The notes under the pieces: generated by a model
Database searches by the model: none
Told to the model about the DNA's origin: nothing
What the model saw: only the letters and a program-made list of their open reading frames with translations
Position numbers and translations under genes: made by a program
DNA from: Liolophura sinensis
Lineage: Eukaryota > Mollusca > Polyplacophora > Chitonida > Chitonidae
Reading direction: 5' to 3'
Length of the DNA: 64,000 nt
NCBI RefSeq assembly: GCF_032854445.1
Contig: NC_088304.1
Location: 26,359,704 to 26,423,703, forward strand
Shown: positions 1 to 11,467 of the stretch, piece after piece
How the letters are laid out: the number at the start of each line of letters is the position of its first letter
Position numbering within the stretch: position 1 is the stretch's first letter

Positions 1-174
1 TGAATGAATGAATGTGGGATACAGTATGCTTTCAAACCACAAACAGTAAACATGAATATAAGATGACATGTATGAAATATTAATCTGCGGAAGATTAAGA
101 TTCTAGTCTTTGTAGATTTCCCTGACCGAACAATTGCTGGAGCCTTGGTAACGATAAGCAGACGACAGTGCCCG

Positions 175-345
175 TGGGAGCGCTTCAGTGGCTTAGTGCT
201 AAGAACCTACTCATGGAATTCGGGAAACCTCGGATTAAACCCGGGTCGAGTCATACCAAAGACTTAGCGCTCATTTCTGAAAGGTCATGTCTGTGTCTAT
301 GATGTCTCCGGGATGTCGTTACTTTGAATAAAATGTATGTAAAGT
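175..345 (+). repeat. tRNA-derived SINE-like element (other family)
   Basis: A tRNA-like head is visible: an A-box-like stretch (TGGCTTAGTGCTAAG) and a B-box-like GGGTCGAGTC, followed by CATACCAAAGACTT. That last string recurs near 8515, so the two share a body segment. It does not carry the common family A tail. Ends are approximate. Confidence 0.4.
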
Positions 346-469
346 AAAGATTTTTTTCGGGAATAGTTTATGTCGCTTTTTATAGATGATGACCGAGTGT
401 CTGCTGAATGATGTCACACTGAAAATCATTACATGACATTAGAATCGGCAACGAATGAAAGCATCTGAT

Positions 470-630
470 CTCCGGCCGTACGTGGGAAGGTCTATCAGCA
501 ACCTGCTGATGGTCGTGGGTTTCCCCCCGGCTCTGCCAGGTTTCCTCCCACCATAATGCTGGCCGCCGTCGAATAAGTGAAATATTCTTGAGTATGGCGT
601 AAAACACCAATCAAATAAATAAATACAGTG
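470..630 (+). repeat. SINE family A, 5'-truncated copy
   Basis: Body and tail of the abundant family: GGCCGTACGTGGGAAGG, then CCACCATAATGCTGGCC, then the 3' end (AGTATGGCGTAAAACACC) and an (AAAT)n tail. The tRNA head is missing. Confidence 0.85.
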
Positions 631-863
631 TTGGCCTGATTGGTGAAAAGCAAGTCGTCTCCAACCATTCCACTGGCAATGGAAGACATATAAGAAAGAA
701 ATATTACATATTTATTTATTATTTGAGCGGGGTTTTACGCTGTATAGTGGGAGGACAGAGCAATACTTCTCCATTGCACATAAATGATTACATGTAAGAT
801 GTATTGTTTGCGTCACCCTACTCAGAAGTATTGTATGATAATATGCGTGTAATGTGAGGTGGA

Positions 864-978
864 ATCAGTTGCGGATGGTCGTCGGATTCTTCTAGCCATA
901 ATGCTGGCCCCCCTCGTATAAGTGAAGTATTCTTGATTAAGGCGTAAAACGCCAATCAAATAAATAAATAAATAAATA
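864..978 (+). repeat. SINE family A, 3' fragment
   Basis: Contains ATAATGCTGGCC, GTATAAGTGAAGTATTCTTG and GGCGTAAAACGCCAATC, followed by five AAAT units. The 5' half is missing. A short inverted scrap of the same tail (TTATTTGAGCGGGGTTTTACGC) lies near 718-745. Confidence 0.75.
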
Positions 979-1893
979 CATTACTCTTACTGACAATCCC
1001 ATAAAGCCATGTTTGCAGGTTCAAATCATAACAATTTCCCATGCGTCCCACGCTGACCTCTTCGCGCCATCCAGTTTGTTTCCTCAGCATTTGCCATTTT
1101 GCCAGATGTAGTTGAAAACCCGGTATATGGGGTAGATGCACAGTCGAGGACACATCGTAATGGCAGGGACTCTCTTCTCGAACACGTGTTGTTCAAAAAA
1201 CCAATCCTGGAGACAAAAACGATCATCTTTCATCAAACCGTGTATTCTCGCAACAGTTCAGACTGTTTGGCGTTTGCAAGGTAGGGTGGCTAGGTTACAA
1301 CATATAAAACCCCGACAAAAAATCAAACAAACAGTGTTTCCGGTCCCAGGATCACGAAACTGTCTTAGATTTAAGTTTAAAGCACTATAAAATTGTAAAA
1401 CTGTGACTTATAGTGATAGTTTTTATTTTAATAGTAAGAGTTATCTCACATTTTCTTGACAAAATATTAAAAGTTGGACTGTAAATTCACTGTGAAAATC
1501 AGCAGAAGAGTAACTCTAACACAGTCCCATAATTCTGCAGCCAGCGAAAAATACATTCATTAAGTTGTGATTGAATTTACACATTCAAAGTATCTATGGA
1601 AGTTTTAAATAAATTTTAAAAAGCATGTGAAGTAATACCTGCTCCTAACCCTTTACACGACTCTTCTTTGGATGCAGACATTATATTTAAAAAGCAACCC
1701 AAAAACAGGGAAGCAAACACAATTTCTTGAACTATGGAAAAGCTAGCCATGAATGACGCTGTCTGCTTTTTTATATTTAGACTGATGCTCGCAGAGTCAT
1801 AGATTGCTTCCATTCACTGCTATAGGATACTTAGTAAAATTTAGGAACGCACTTGACTATAACTTTACTGGCTTGTCTAATTACTTCTTCACA

Positions 1894-2785
1894 ATGTCTG
1901 GGGCCCTAAGGAGTGCCCGGCTGTTAAAATCCCGATCTGTTGATCACACCAAAGGTAAATATTTATCTATATTTCCTGAAGTTCAACGCCTCGGGTGATT
2001 TAAAGTTTCCAAAATGGCCGCTGCCTTCAGTCTGTAACTATGTTGTTTACATCTTGATGGTTATCATGGTTCAAAAGCCTCGCGGTTTCAAACGGTAGGA
2101 GTGTGTGACCCAGGAACCCAGATGGCATATATAATGGGCGACCCTTCTCGTGAAGTTTAATCGAGCGGAGAAATTGAATTTACCTTTGGGATGATCTATA
2201 GTCTGGTAGCGACTTGCTCACAGTTTACAACATTTTGTATTTCGAACAGATGCTGTTGCAAATGACCAAACACCTCCTGTGGAAAAGAGTAAGCTATGAA
2301 ACGCTTTTCTTATTTGCTATGAAGATATGGTTTTTTTTTTGGTTTTTTTTTTTTTTTTTTGGCTTTTCGAAGTTAGAATTGTATATAAACACTACTTTCT
2401 GCATACTTTGTGTAGTGCGAACTACTGTAGATACTACTAGCTTTGTCTACGGCCGTATTTAGGACGGCTTTTCAGCAACCTGCGGATGGTCGTGGGTTTC
2501 TCCTTGACTGTGCACGGCTCTGACGTTTGTTGTAAAATCAAAAGCAAATCAGGACCGACAAGGCTGAGAAAATGCCAAAGTACGTCACAGAGACCTTTGG
2601 ACAAATGAATTGCTTAGATTCCGCTTGTGGCTTTACGTTTCTCAGATAGCTGACCAAAGAAAGTCTTTAGACAGGGCTTTCTATAAGGTTCTATGTTAGG
2701 TTCCGGCTTCCTTTTTTTCTTTCGACAGAGCCTAAATCAACTCAGGGCTCTCGTCCAGGAAATCCCAAGACTGCAAAGAGAAAAA
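1894..2785 (+). CDS. possible two-exon start of an unrecognised gene
   Basis: Exon 1 (1894-1954) starts with ATG in an acceptable context (ACAATG), encodes MSGALRSARLLKSRSVDHTK and ends at a GTAAAT donor with one base carried over. Exon 2 (2729-2785) follows a pyrimidine-rich tract and CAG; it supplies two bases to complete a Glu codon and encodes EPKSTQGSRPGNPKTAKRK before a strong GTAAGT donor. The phases match and the joined peptide is basic and probably disordered. A third piece after the TAG at 3590 could encode about 20 residues to a stop near 3663, with an AATAAA near 3739. No domain is recognised; the exons are short and chance cannot be excluded. Confidence 0.3.
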
Positions 2786-3162
2786 GTAAGTGATCAGTTG
2801 TTTCTCTAAAAGCAGTTTCTTGTCATCTACTTAAAATTTATTCCATCATGAATGTAATACTTCACTCCTACCTCACTGTTCTCACTGTAAGTCAGTTCTG
2901 GTCGCCGCTTCATGTACTACTATATTCCTAGCCAGATCTGATGTAAAGTATATCCCTAGCCCCTCCATAGCCTTGAATGACTATCTTTGCTTTTCATACT
3001 TGAACAGGCTCTCCCATAACCATGGTTTGCTCTCATTTGAGCCCTGTGGGGCTCTTTGTAAAATTTGGGAAAACGGTCCACCAAATAAATAATCATTCTG
3101 TGAGAGGGGATTTAGCAGTGAGCAAGGCACTTCCCTACACTGAAGTAGGCGGCCCCATTTGA

Positions 3163-3378
3163 TTTACTTATTTATTTATTTGATTGGTGTTTTACGCCGC
3201 ACTCAAGAATATATATTTCACTTATACGACGGCAGCCAGCATTATGGTGGCAGGAAACCGGGTGAGCCCGGGGGAAACCCACGACCATGCGCACGTTGGT
3301 GTCAGACCTTCCCAAGTATGGCCGGAGAGGAAGCCAGCATGAACTGGACTTGAACTCCCCGCGACCGCACGGCCCCAT
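3163..3378 (-). repeat. SINE family A, reverse orientation
   Basis: Begins with the complement of the AAAT tail and of the 3' end (GATTGGTGTTTTACGCCGC), runs through the body (CCAGCATTATGGTGGC) and reaches the B-box region (GACTTGAACTC). The outer part of the tRNA head is lost. Confidence 0.9.
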
Positions 3379-3827
3379 TTCTGTCTAAAATTGATCTCAT
3401 TGATGAGATTTCGTCATAATCTTTGTGTATTTTCGGGAGGACGTGAGCTCTTGCTGGTTTGGCACCACGTGGTCTTATAGCGTGGGAATCTTCCTCAGCT
3501 GTCTCGACTTTTTAAAGATTTTTCTTTAATCTTTACTAAACCAGGTTAATTGATCTTATTTTGTTTTGTTTTGTTTCTGTCTGTCACCATAGGTCCTGAT
3601 ACCTTCTTGCTTATAAAATCGTATGTATACTATACTACACAAGTACACTGTATTTTTGTTTGACCGATAAATATGTATTTAGATATGTTAAGCCTACTCT
3701 TCCTAGACTAATATGTGTTGTTGCTCCTAATGATGTCATAATAAAATGCTAAAATATTGAGTCATAATGAAGCTTTCGTTTTTCGGAACTACACCACTTG
3801 TGTGTTGTTTGTGTGTGTTGTTTAATT

Positions 3828-4006
3828 TACTTACTTGATTGGTGTTTTACGCCGTACTCAAGAATATTTTATTTGCATGACGGCGGCCAGTATTGTGGTG
3901 GGAGGAAACCGGAGAGAAAACCTGCCTCCATTCCGCAGGTTGCTGCAGACCTTTCCTCTTACAATCGGAGAAGAAGCCAGGTAGAGGTGGACTCACAGCC
4001 TCTCAA
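3828..4006 (-). repeat. SINE family A, reverse orientation, diverged
   Basis: Tail complement (GATTGGTGTTTTACGCCGTA), AATATTTTATTTGCATGACG and GGCCAGTATTGTGGTGGGAG are recognisable. The distal body is diverged and the head is missing. Confidence 0.8.
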
Positions 4007-4063
4007 CTCAACTCACAACTCACAGCCTCTTTCATGAGAGGCTTCTGGGATGTAAACAGTTAT

Positions 4064-4321
4064 TTATCTACTTATTTATTTGATTGGCGTTTTAGGCCGC
4101 GCTCAAGAATATTCCACTTATAGGACGGCGACCAGCATTATGGTGGGAGGAAACGGGGCAAAACCCACGACCATCCGCAGGTTGCTGAAAGACCGTCCCA
4201 CTTACGGGCGGACAGGAAGCCAACATGAACTGGACTTGAGCTCACAGCGACCGCATTGGTGAGAGGCTCCTGGGTCATTGCGCCGTGCTGGCATGCTTTC
4301 CCCCTCGACCACGTAGGCCCC
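4064..4321 (-). repeat. SINE family A, near full length, reverse orientation
   Basis: About 258 bp, from the AAAT tail complement to GTAGGCCCC, the 5' end of the tRNA-like head. The head complement CGCATTGGTGAGAGGCTCCT is present, so this is one of the longer copies. Confidence 0.9.
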
Positions 4322-4454
4322 CTTTAAACAGCCAAACCATAATTATATTTCATATATTTGACAATTTTCTGCAGTGGCAATGAAAAATGTGGGAACAGGA
4401 TTTTCGAGATATCCTTGAGTGACAGACGCTAATCACGTTATATTGTTCACTCAC

Positions 4455-4726
4455 CATTGGTCCATCTCCACTCGCCTTCAGTCTGTCAATCTGATAGACC
4501 GAGCCATGCACACTTGTATCAACACAACTCATAAAACAGCTGTCGGAAAACGGATCCATTTTTGAGAAGAGTTTTGTCAATCATATCAAGATGTCCAGAG
4601 TAATAGTCACAATGTCTTTTGGAGTCATACCATGACTGTAGTTCAGCGTGTAGCATTTACCGGCGAACTCGAACTTGCTCGTGGGAAATTTTCCTTGTTT
4701 AGTGCACGGGGAGTGGAGAAGGTAGG
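4455..4726 (-). pseudogene. candidate coding exon with an in-frame TGA
   Basis: On the minus strand a TTTTCAG acceptor (exon starts at 4726) and a strong ATG|GTGAGT donor (exon ends at 4455) bracket 272 bases. One frame is open for all 90 codons except a single TGA at 4583-4581 (codon 48 of the exon). The product is cysteine-containing and protein-like, with KFEFAGKCYTLNYSHGM before the stop and DPFSDSCFMSCVDTSVHG after it. CYTLN faintly recalls the CYTFN element of DEG/ENaC channels, but I cannot assign a family. It could be a decayed exon, an exon with a sequencing error, or chance. Confidence 0.25.
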
Positions 4727-5152
4727 CTGAAAATAGCACATGTTGTTCAAGAACAGTTCATGATGACAAAAATATATCTTAAAAATTTTTTAAATTATAA
4801 TAAATTTATTTTTTAGAAGAATACGGAGGACAAAATCTTCCACATCAGACACACAGTCGAACATATTACATGTATATCCACTCTATTTCCTGGATATTTC
4901 GATTCACGACCTGTGACACGTTTTTCAAAATGGGTGTAATGCAGGTCCTAAAGTCAAACACAAATTGTCATGATGGCGCAACCTACGGCGGCTGAAAGCA
5001 TCTATCACGCAGACGCAGATCCACATGGTTTGCGAGCTTTGTGGGAGAATGAAGGTGGTACTCTGTGTTCCGCGTGTTCCGCGTGGGGGGAGTCAGAAAA
5101 CGGACCCCAGCTTTGTATATGCTGTGAATTGGCGTGTTAACACCTTCATTTG

Positions 5153-5412
5153 TCAGTCTGCCAGTCTGCCTGGCTGCCTTTCTGTCTGCCTGCCTGCCGG
5201 CCTGCCGGCCTGCCGGCCTACCAGTCTGTCTGTCTGCCTTCCTGCCTTTCTGTCTGTCTGTCTGCCTGCCCTTTCTGCCTTCCTGCCTTTCTGTCTGTCT
5301 GTCTGCCTGTCTGCCTGCCTCTCTGCGTTCCTGCCTGTCCGTCTCTCTGCCCGCCTGCCTGTTCGTCTGTCTGTTTACATACCTGTCTGCTTATCTGCCT
5401 GTCTATCTGTCT
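5153..5412. repeat. degenerate tetranucleotide microsatellite (CTGY)n
   Basis: About 260 bases built almost only of CTGC, CTGT and CCGG-type tetramers. The Cys/Leu/Pro/Ser-rich reading frames it contains are low-complexity artefacts and are not called as genes. Confidence 0.9.
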
Positions 5413-5419
5413 ATGTGTA

Positions 5420-6600
5420 AATTTACTAAGAGGTATTGAAGGAATTTTGTTGAAATTTGGTGCAGTGGTTCAGTTTTGCCTTAGGTTAAGGGCCACTGAA
5501 TTTTGGTTTGTAATTTGGTTGTGAATATGGATACATGGAATTTTTAAACTATTTTTCACCATTGTTAAACGTGTGTCAGTACCTTTATGGTAAAACATGC
5601 ACCCAACTTGACCTTGGCACAAGGAACAGTCCATTCTATTTTGATGGGTATCGATCCTGGATTGTTTTACTTGAGATACGATACAAATACACAGTATTAT
5701 CCCTTTATATGTTGTAAATGATTTACGTATATAGCTGTGGCAGCGGTTCGATCACTCCGCTTGTCTCCTAGATACTGACATTTTTTTAAAAATTTTATCG
5801 TTTAGATCTGAACTGGTTAATTAAAGAGTCTCGATTTTTTTTGTCTGTGAATTAAGCACATAAAAACATACCTTTACTGAGGAAAGCCACGAAATATTTC
5901 ATCCAATCAACGGCACTAATTAGCTGAAACAAAATACTGATTAAAGCTTCCATTCGAAGTAATCATTAACATAAGCAATAGTTTTCCGCTGGTAATTTTG
6001 TGTTTGCTTTTGCACATTGCAACACTTGTAGAAGGCACAGGTGAAATCGATGGTGAAATAATGCTGCCCCGTCCTCATTAACCTGATGGACGACAATTCC
6101 AGCGTGAATACTAAACAGTGCACTTTTGCCGCTTGAGTCGTATTAATTCTAAAGACAACAAGTCAATGCTCTCTGCGGCACTTGAATTAAACTGCCCGGT
6201 GGTTTTCATTGTTTTATGATCTTGATCACCATTTAGGACGTTACTATGTGAATTAACGAGGCTATGATCTATGCCCCTGACTTTTCAACTGTCAAAGAGC
6301 AAAGACCTATTAAGACCGTATATTAAATATTTACACAAGTCACAAAGAAGCTGTCCTGAAGGGAAAACACAAATACAATTCACGACGATGGAAAAGCTAT
6401 AAGCATAAAGTGTGATACTTTTAGCATACATTCTATCATTACGTTTCACCCTCAGTCACAGCTGCAATAGAGATAAAATTTAAAATGGGTGCAAGTCATT
6501 CACATTGGTTGTGATTTTGAAAAAAAAGGTGTTAATGTTAACTTATACTAGCTGCGACAACTCGATGTATCTTAAACGCAGGCGTCTCGTTAAGTGATAT
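5420..6600. other. no gene recognised
   Basis: AT-rich sequence between the CTGY microsatellite and the frame at 6.7 kb. No family A SINE, phased exon or RNA gene was seen. Confidence 0.5.
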
Positions 6601-6686
6601 CAAAAATGTAATTTAGCAAAGTATCAACTCAAATTGTAGTGAAGCTACATCTAAAATTAATTCATTTCTACCAGAATAAAATGCAG

Positions 6687-6944
6687 TCAAACTTTTGATA
6701 TATTTTCCGTTACAATTACACGATATTTGTTGGTCTTCTTGTATTGACTGTACAAACCAACGGCCGGGTTTTCTGCGTTGACTTTGTGGGTTTTCCAGGT
6801 CCACTCCAGCGCATCCCACATCTCTACATGTGTAAAGTTGATGTTTGGGCCAGTCTTGTGACTTTTCCGAGTTTCAGCTGGGGTTCCCCAATTTTCTGCC
6901 TTGCTTCTCCACTCCAAATGCCTTCTCCGTAATTTTGAGAGATT
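6687..6944 (-). CDS. unrecognised open frame, possible terminal exon
   Basis: A minus-strand frame ends at TGA (6687-6689). Its predicted product looks protein-like, with an aromatic-rich middle (HVEMWDALEWTWKTHK) and an end reading KYRVIVTENISKV; GC-rich third positions contrast with the AT-rich flanks. No clear upstream acceptor or start codon was found, and the start given is only where the frame is open. No domain was recognised. Chance remains likely. Confidence 0.2.
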   Translation of the reverse strand, partial: NLSKLRRRHLEWRSKAENWGTPAETRKSHKTGPNINFTHVEMWDALEWTWKTHKVNAENPAVGLYSQYKKTNKYRVIVTENISKV

Positions 6945-7317
6945 TAAATTTTATTTAATCGATTATTCCTGTTTTCCTCTAATGCTATGAAAAAAAAACA
7001 TATCAAACTTTGAAATGAATTTTGAACTGATTTTTACTGAAGATAAAAATAGCTTACTTCGACGTGCCACACGGACATAATCTCTAAGCATAAAAGTTTT
7101 CATTGGCCAAAGTCTTTCCATTGCTTAACTGCATGTGGTGTTAAAATAAACTAATTTACAATCTGTTTTGTGTGATTCGCTACAAGTGGAAAAAAATTGG
7201 AAAAAATACACAAACTTTGGATGAAAGAGTGCGAAAACTTAATTGTATATGTGATCTTCAGTATATCTTCGATTATTCTTTAAAGCGCAAAAGACACTTG
7301 AATGGTGTGCCCAAAAA

Positions 7318-7402
7318 TATTTCGGATAGAAAGCCAGTATGAGCAGGGCTTGAACTCACAGGGCCCTTTTTCATTGCACCGCGCTAACCACCCCGGTAAC
7401 GG
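7318..7402 (-). repeat. SINE family A head fragment
   Basis: AAGCCAGTATGAGCAGGGCT, then TTGAACTCACAG and ATTGCACCGCGCTAACC, match the reverse complement of the tRNA head and adjoining body. The tail half is absent. Confidence 0.6.
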
Positions 7403-8447
7403 AAGCTTCTCATAAATATTATTATATTTCAAATAAATTTATTAGACATGCATCACATCCTTATTTAGAACACTATTATTCAAAGACACTGTATACCACG
7501 AGATTGTCTCATATACCCACCATACAAAACTCTTTTTCTTCTGAATGAAACAAAAATCGAAAGAATTATTAAAGAGCCTTATTTGCAAAAAAGTTCTCAC
7601 GCTCTTTCGTCTGATTTTGGCACCATGTTTATGTTTTCTTCTCCTTTTAAACATCACGGCGTTTTTGTCTGGATAAGACTAGGCTCGCAGAATGAGAGCA
7701 CTGTACAATCATATGCGGTTTTCGGCTTAGCACAGGTTGATTTCTTATTTCATTTTCAGGTAACATATCTCTGTGTTACCAGATTTTACCAGATAATATT
7801 ACCATTTTCTGCCCAAAAACGAAGTCCGCATTGACAGATCTCTTACATATGGTGGAGCCTGTGTTAGTGAGTTATATTCTCCTTGGCATGTTTTCCTTTC
7901 TTTTCGTTCATTCACGGCTTAAAAAACTTCTTTTATTATTCTTATATTATTTTTTAATATTGTATGCCGAAAGATATATGGTGAAGTGGAAACGTCAATA
8001 TACGTCACGGATCGCGAGTGGATCACCTCAAATTACTGACAACTCTGACCTTAAGATTTCAATAAACATGTTCAAGTCTATAGGCCATCCACCTTTCTGA
8101 GACAGTTTGCCCGTGCCCACAGGGCACTCCTCACAGCGCATTCACCGCTAGCTCTGAATACAAGCACCAAGTTTTGTACAGACATTTGGAGCAAAATCAC
8201 CCAGGTCACTGGGGTCATGGCGAAAAGGCAGGGAGGTTAAGAGAAAGGAAATTCTTTTTAAAAATATTTCACGAGTAGGCCTAGACAATGCCCTTCTTAC
8301 TGTACAGTAAGTTACAAATTTACTGCATAAATAGTAAGGAAAACCAATGTGCTGATATAACCTTAAGCGAGAGACGGGCGCGACGCATGCGGTGTCGAGG
8401 AATTTGACACAGATCAGATACCACCGAGATGTAAATGACACATAACC

Positions 8448-8705
8448 GCGTCGGTGGCCTAATGGTTACAGCGTACCCCTCGAAGTAAGAAGATACGAGA
8501 TCAAACCAAAGGGTCATACCAAAGACTTTGAAATTGGTATTTGTTTCTACCTCGCTTGACGCTCAGCACTGAGAGGTTAGAGCGAAGACACTGGTTGGTC
8601 AGTACAATGTGACTGGGTGGGGTGTTATGTCTGGTGTCTTGGGCATGACACTTCAGTGGTGGCACCAATTTGGCGACATGTACTCGCGGTGCCACAAGGA
8701 GACAC
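8448..8705 (+). repeat. tRNA-derived SINE, family C
   Basis: Starts with a tRNA-like head (GCGTCGGTGGCCTAATGGTT, with an A box) and a degenerate B-box region, followed by CATACCAAAGACTT and a body ending in GGTGGCACCAATTTGGCGAC. The body differs from families A and B. The CATACCAAAGACTT segment is shared with the element at 175-345. Confidence 0.55.
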
Positions 8706-8910
8706 AGTATATGTACACACACCTAATGACTTCTCGTCGTTATTTAACTGAAAAATGTTATTTATCCATTATAAATGACACAGTCCAAACTTGATTCCCA
8801 TAAAGTCATTTATTTAGTTATCTTTTTATGGGTTCGAACACACAACCTCGTCAAGGGTCTGATAGTAGCAGCGAAACCCTTTAACTGTCTGAGCCGAGCA
8901 CCCACACTAG

Positions 8911-8997
8911 AGGTTTTATTTATTTATTTATTTGATAGATGTTTTACTCGTAATATTTCACTTGTACGACGGCAGCAAGCATTATGGTGGGGCTACT
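8911..8997 (-). repeat. SINE family A, 3' fragment, reverse orientation
   Basis: Four ATTT units, then GATAGATGTTTTACTCGTAA, ATATTTCACTTGTACGACGG and GCATTATGGTGGGG. An internal deletion removed part of the TTGAGTAC element. Confidence 0.75.
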
Positions 8998-8999
8998 TG

Positions 9000-10050
9000 G
9001 ACAGAGTTGTTGGTCTTTAAAGATATGGGTTGTTTGAGTTATTCCCCTTTGCGCCACCGTGACTGATCAATATTGCAGGCTGCACGCACTGCTGCACTGT
9101 AAGAAACTTGTAAATTTTGTACGCTAAATGCTAGGAGATTTACTCTTCAGGTAATCAAGATTTTTATTTTATTTTATTTTGTGTAGAGTTAATGCATTAT
9201 ACGCATGTTTTTCATTCAGTAAATCTTCTAGTTTATTGTATTTCCACAGCAGAGTGCTCCCTTGTTCTAGACAGGGTAATGAGTGCATTGTGTTTTCTAC
9301 AGTTAAGTGCTTGTCTAGATATGTTTTTTTTATCATAAATGGGAGATATTTTCATCGAGTTTTTGACCGAGCAGTTCGCAGTATGTAGTAATGCATTTAT
9401 TTTCTTTTAATTTTTTGACTTGGCTAAGCATATTCCTTCAGTGACTGGTGTAGGGCAGTGATCTGAATGATATATAGCGCTGTTGCTTTGATTATACCAT
9501 GTAAGAGTTGTTCCCCCTGAATTGATATTTTATTGGATTATTCGAATTTGATTAAGCTACACGTATTTTGTTACTTTCATTTGTATACCAGAAAAGTTGA
9601 ATAGTTGTTTTAGTTGACGATCTTCATGTTGCATATCTTCACAAGATTTGCGAGATAATGACAGTATTTTTTACTTTTTTTATTTCTTTTTTTGGCGTCT
9701 GTCATTTAATGTAATATGATGGAGAAATTTCGTTCTTCATTTACGCACACAGTTATCTTGGTCTAATTGACTATTATTTGATTTAACTACTTATTATAAA
9801 GTACAGGTGCGTGCAATGTGCATTTGACTTAATTCCGTATCACTGGTTTGATATTTTTTGATATTCACATATTTATTTCACAGAACTAATAACCAGCTGG
9901 CGAACTGATTAACGAATTCTCTGTCACGTCGTGCACGCTGAATAAACTGTTCCTGAAATGTTCTCTCCTTTTAGGTATTTTATATCAGTCAAGATTACCC
10001 GTCTCAACCATGCGTGTTAGATGTATGTTAGCACTGCCACTTTCAACGTC
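9000..10050. other. no gene recognised
   Basis: Strongly AT-rich sequence immediately downstream of the Sushi/TM gene, which is on the minus strand. It probably contains that gene's 3' UTR. No exon or repeat family was identified. Confidence 0.5.
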
Positions 10051-10059
10051 CAGTTTTCA

Positions 10060-11167
10060 TCAAATATGAACAGATCGACCTAATGGCACGGGGATGGGCT
10101 CCGTTACACACTTTTCGCCTGATGCCAGGTTCTGATATGACGTTGTTTTCATGGCGTAAAGCTGTCGTTTCTCCTGAACAGGGTGAACCTGGTTTATGGG
10201 CGGCAGTTTAGCCATTACAGGCGCCTGACCCGTCTTTATTGCCTGTTCCGTCGGACAAACCTTCAATATGACTGGCTCATTCACCGCCAGAACGCCGTCC
10301 GTAACGCGATTAAGGATTGGTCGAATGCCTCTGTCCGTACTCACCGAGGAGCTTTCACTTTCAGTTTCACTTTCACTTTCACTTTCAGCGATTATGTCCA
10401 GGTCCGATTTCGGCCCGCTGTTCTCATTTTCCTCGACCTCTTTCTCTTGCTTGGGATTCTCCTGATCCATTCCACTACCAGTGACTTTTCGTTTCAACGA
10501 CAAAATGCCTATTAAAGACTTGAATCGAGTAATATGATTGCGGAGAGAGCCGAAGGCGCCGGATGGACGAGGATCCGGCTCTTCCAGTGTGCCCTCCATG
10601 CTCGCCCGGGTCATCCCCACCCGACGGAGCTCGCGGTGATACACCATTCCCTGTTGCTCACGTGATTCCTGCTTCCGCTTTTTGAAGAAATAGTAGTCGA
10701 TGGGAAGACAGACGGCGAAGAAAAGGAGGATGGGTCCTATGATCAGAAGCATGATCTTCGTGCTTGACAAACCTGTTTGTGGAGGGAAGAAAATGGCAAA
10801 GAATATTAAGAGGACTGCATGGTGATTAATTTCATTTGAATTAATCAAATAATAGAAACAAAAAGACAGTTTAGAAAGAGCGCTTTCGATTTATTCATAT
10901 ATTTACTTTTATATATTTACTCTTCACTACATATCCATTTACACAGACATATGTTTATATATCAGTTATTATCACTGACAGTTTCTCACTAACCAGGCAA
11001 CAACTGACAAATAATGGTATCCCCACTCCATGTTCCATTCACAACGTTGCATATTCGCATCGAGTCTCCGGAGGTGTGGTGGTATCCGTCGTAACATCTG
11101 GTCACGGCTTTACGTCCGCCTTCCAGAAGAGTTACCTCCCCGTGCTCCACAAAAGGAATATCACAAA
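10060..11167 (-). CDS. Sushi (CCP) domain single-pass membrane protein, C-terminal two exons
   Basis: Two minus-strand exons are supported. Exon n-1 (11167-10994, after TTCAG) encodes one Sushi/CCP module: Cys at the start, HGEVTLLEGGRKAVTRC, GYHHTSGD, then CNVVNGTWSGDTIIC. The four cysteines and the GTWSG motif are the family signature. It is 174 bases long with phase 1 at both ends, as is usual for Sushi exons. The last exon (10772-10060, after CAAACAG) completes a Gly codon and encodes a transmembrane segment (IMLLIIGPILLFFAVCLPI). A basic stop-transfer (KKRKQ) and a roughly 200-residue cytoplasmic tail with an acidic Ser/Glu run follow, to TGA at 10060. The protein is presumably a type I surface receptor or adhesion protein; N-terminal exons lie at higher coordinates and were not securely found. 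Confidence 0.85.
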
Positions 11168-11467
11168 CTGAAGGGCAAAAGAAGAATCGTGTAATCTAGC
11201 ATGGATTTTATTAAAGACATTGTCTGTTTTCAAAGATGTATACGGTTAGGAGTGGATGAGCTTATTTTAACAACACAGCTGCAGATATTTGGACATCAAG
11301 CGCTCTTTCGTCCGTAAACGGTTTGTAATCTATTATCAATAAAATATAGCATCTATTTATCTTCAAAAGATATGCGCTCATCGCCTTATTGACATGTATA
11401 GTAAAACAAAGGAAAAATCAAATAAATAAACAAACAAGTGAATAAATAATCACACGTATGCAAGAGA

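Noticed and set aside
3172-3378. Short frames within SINE copies here and elsewhere (for example 22761-23017, 34682-35029, 41103-41391)
   Set aside because: They are translations of SINE family A and recur in every copy, so they are not genes.
5025-5524. Cys/Leu/Ser/Pro-rich frames of 100-131 codons
   Set aside because: They come from the CTGY microsatellite and overlap in all three frames.
10183-10515. + strand frames opposite the Sushi/TM last exon
   Set aside because: Antisense shadows; the minus strand carries the transmembrane segment and phase-matched exon.
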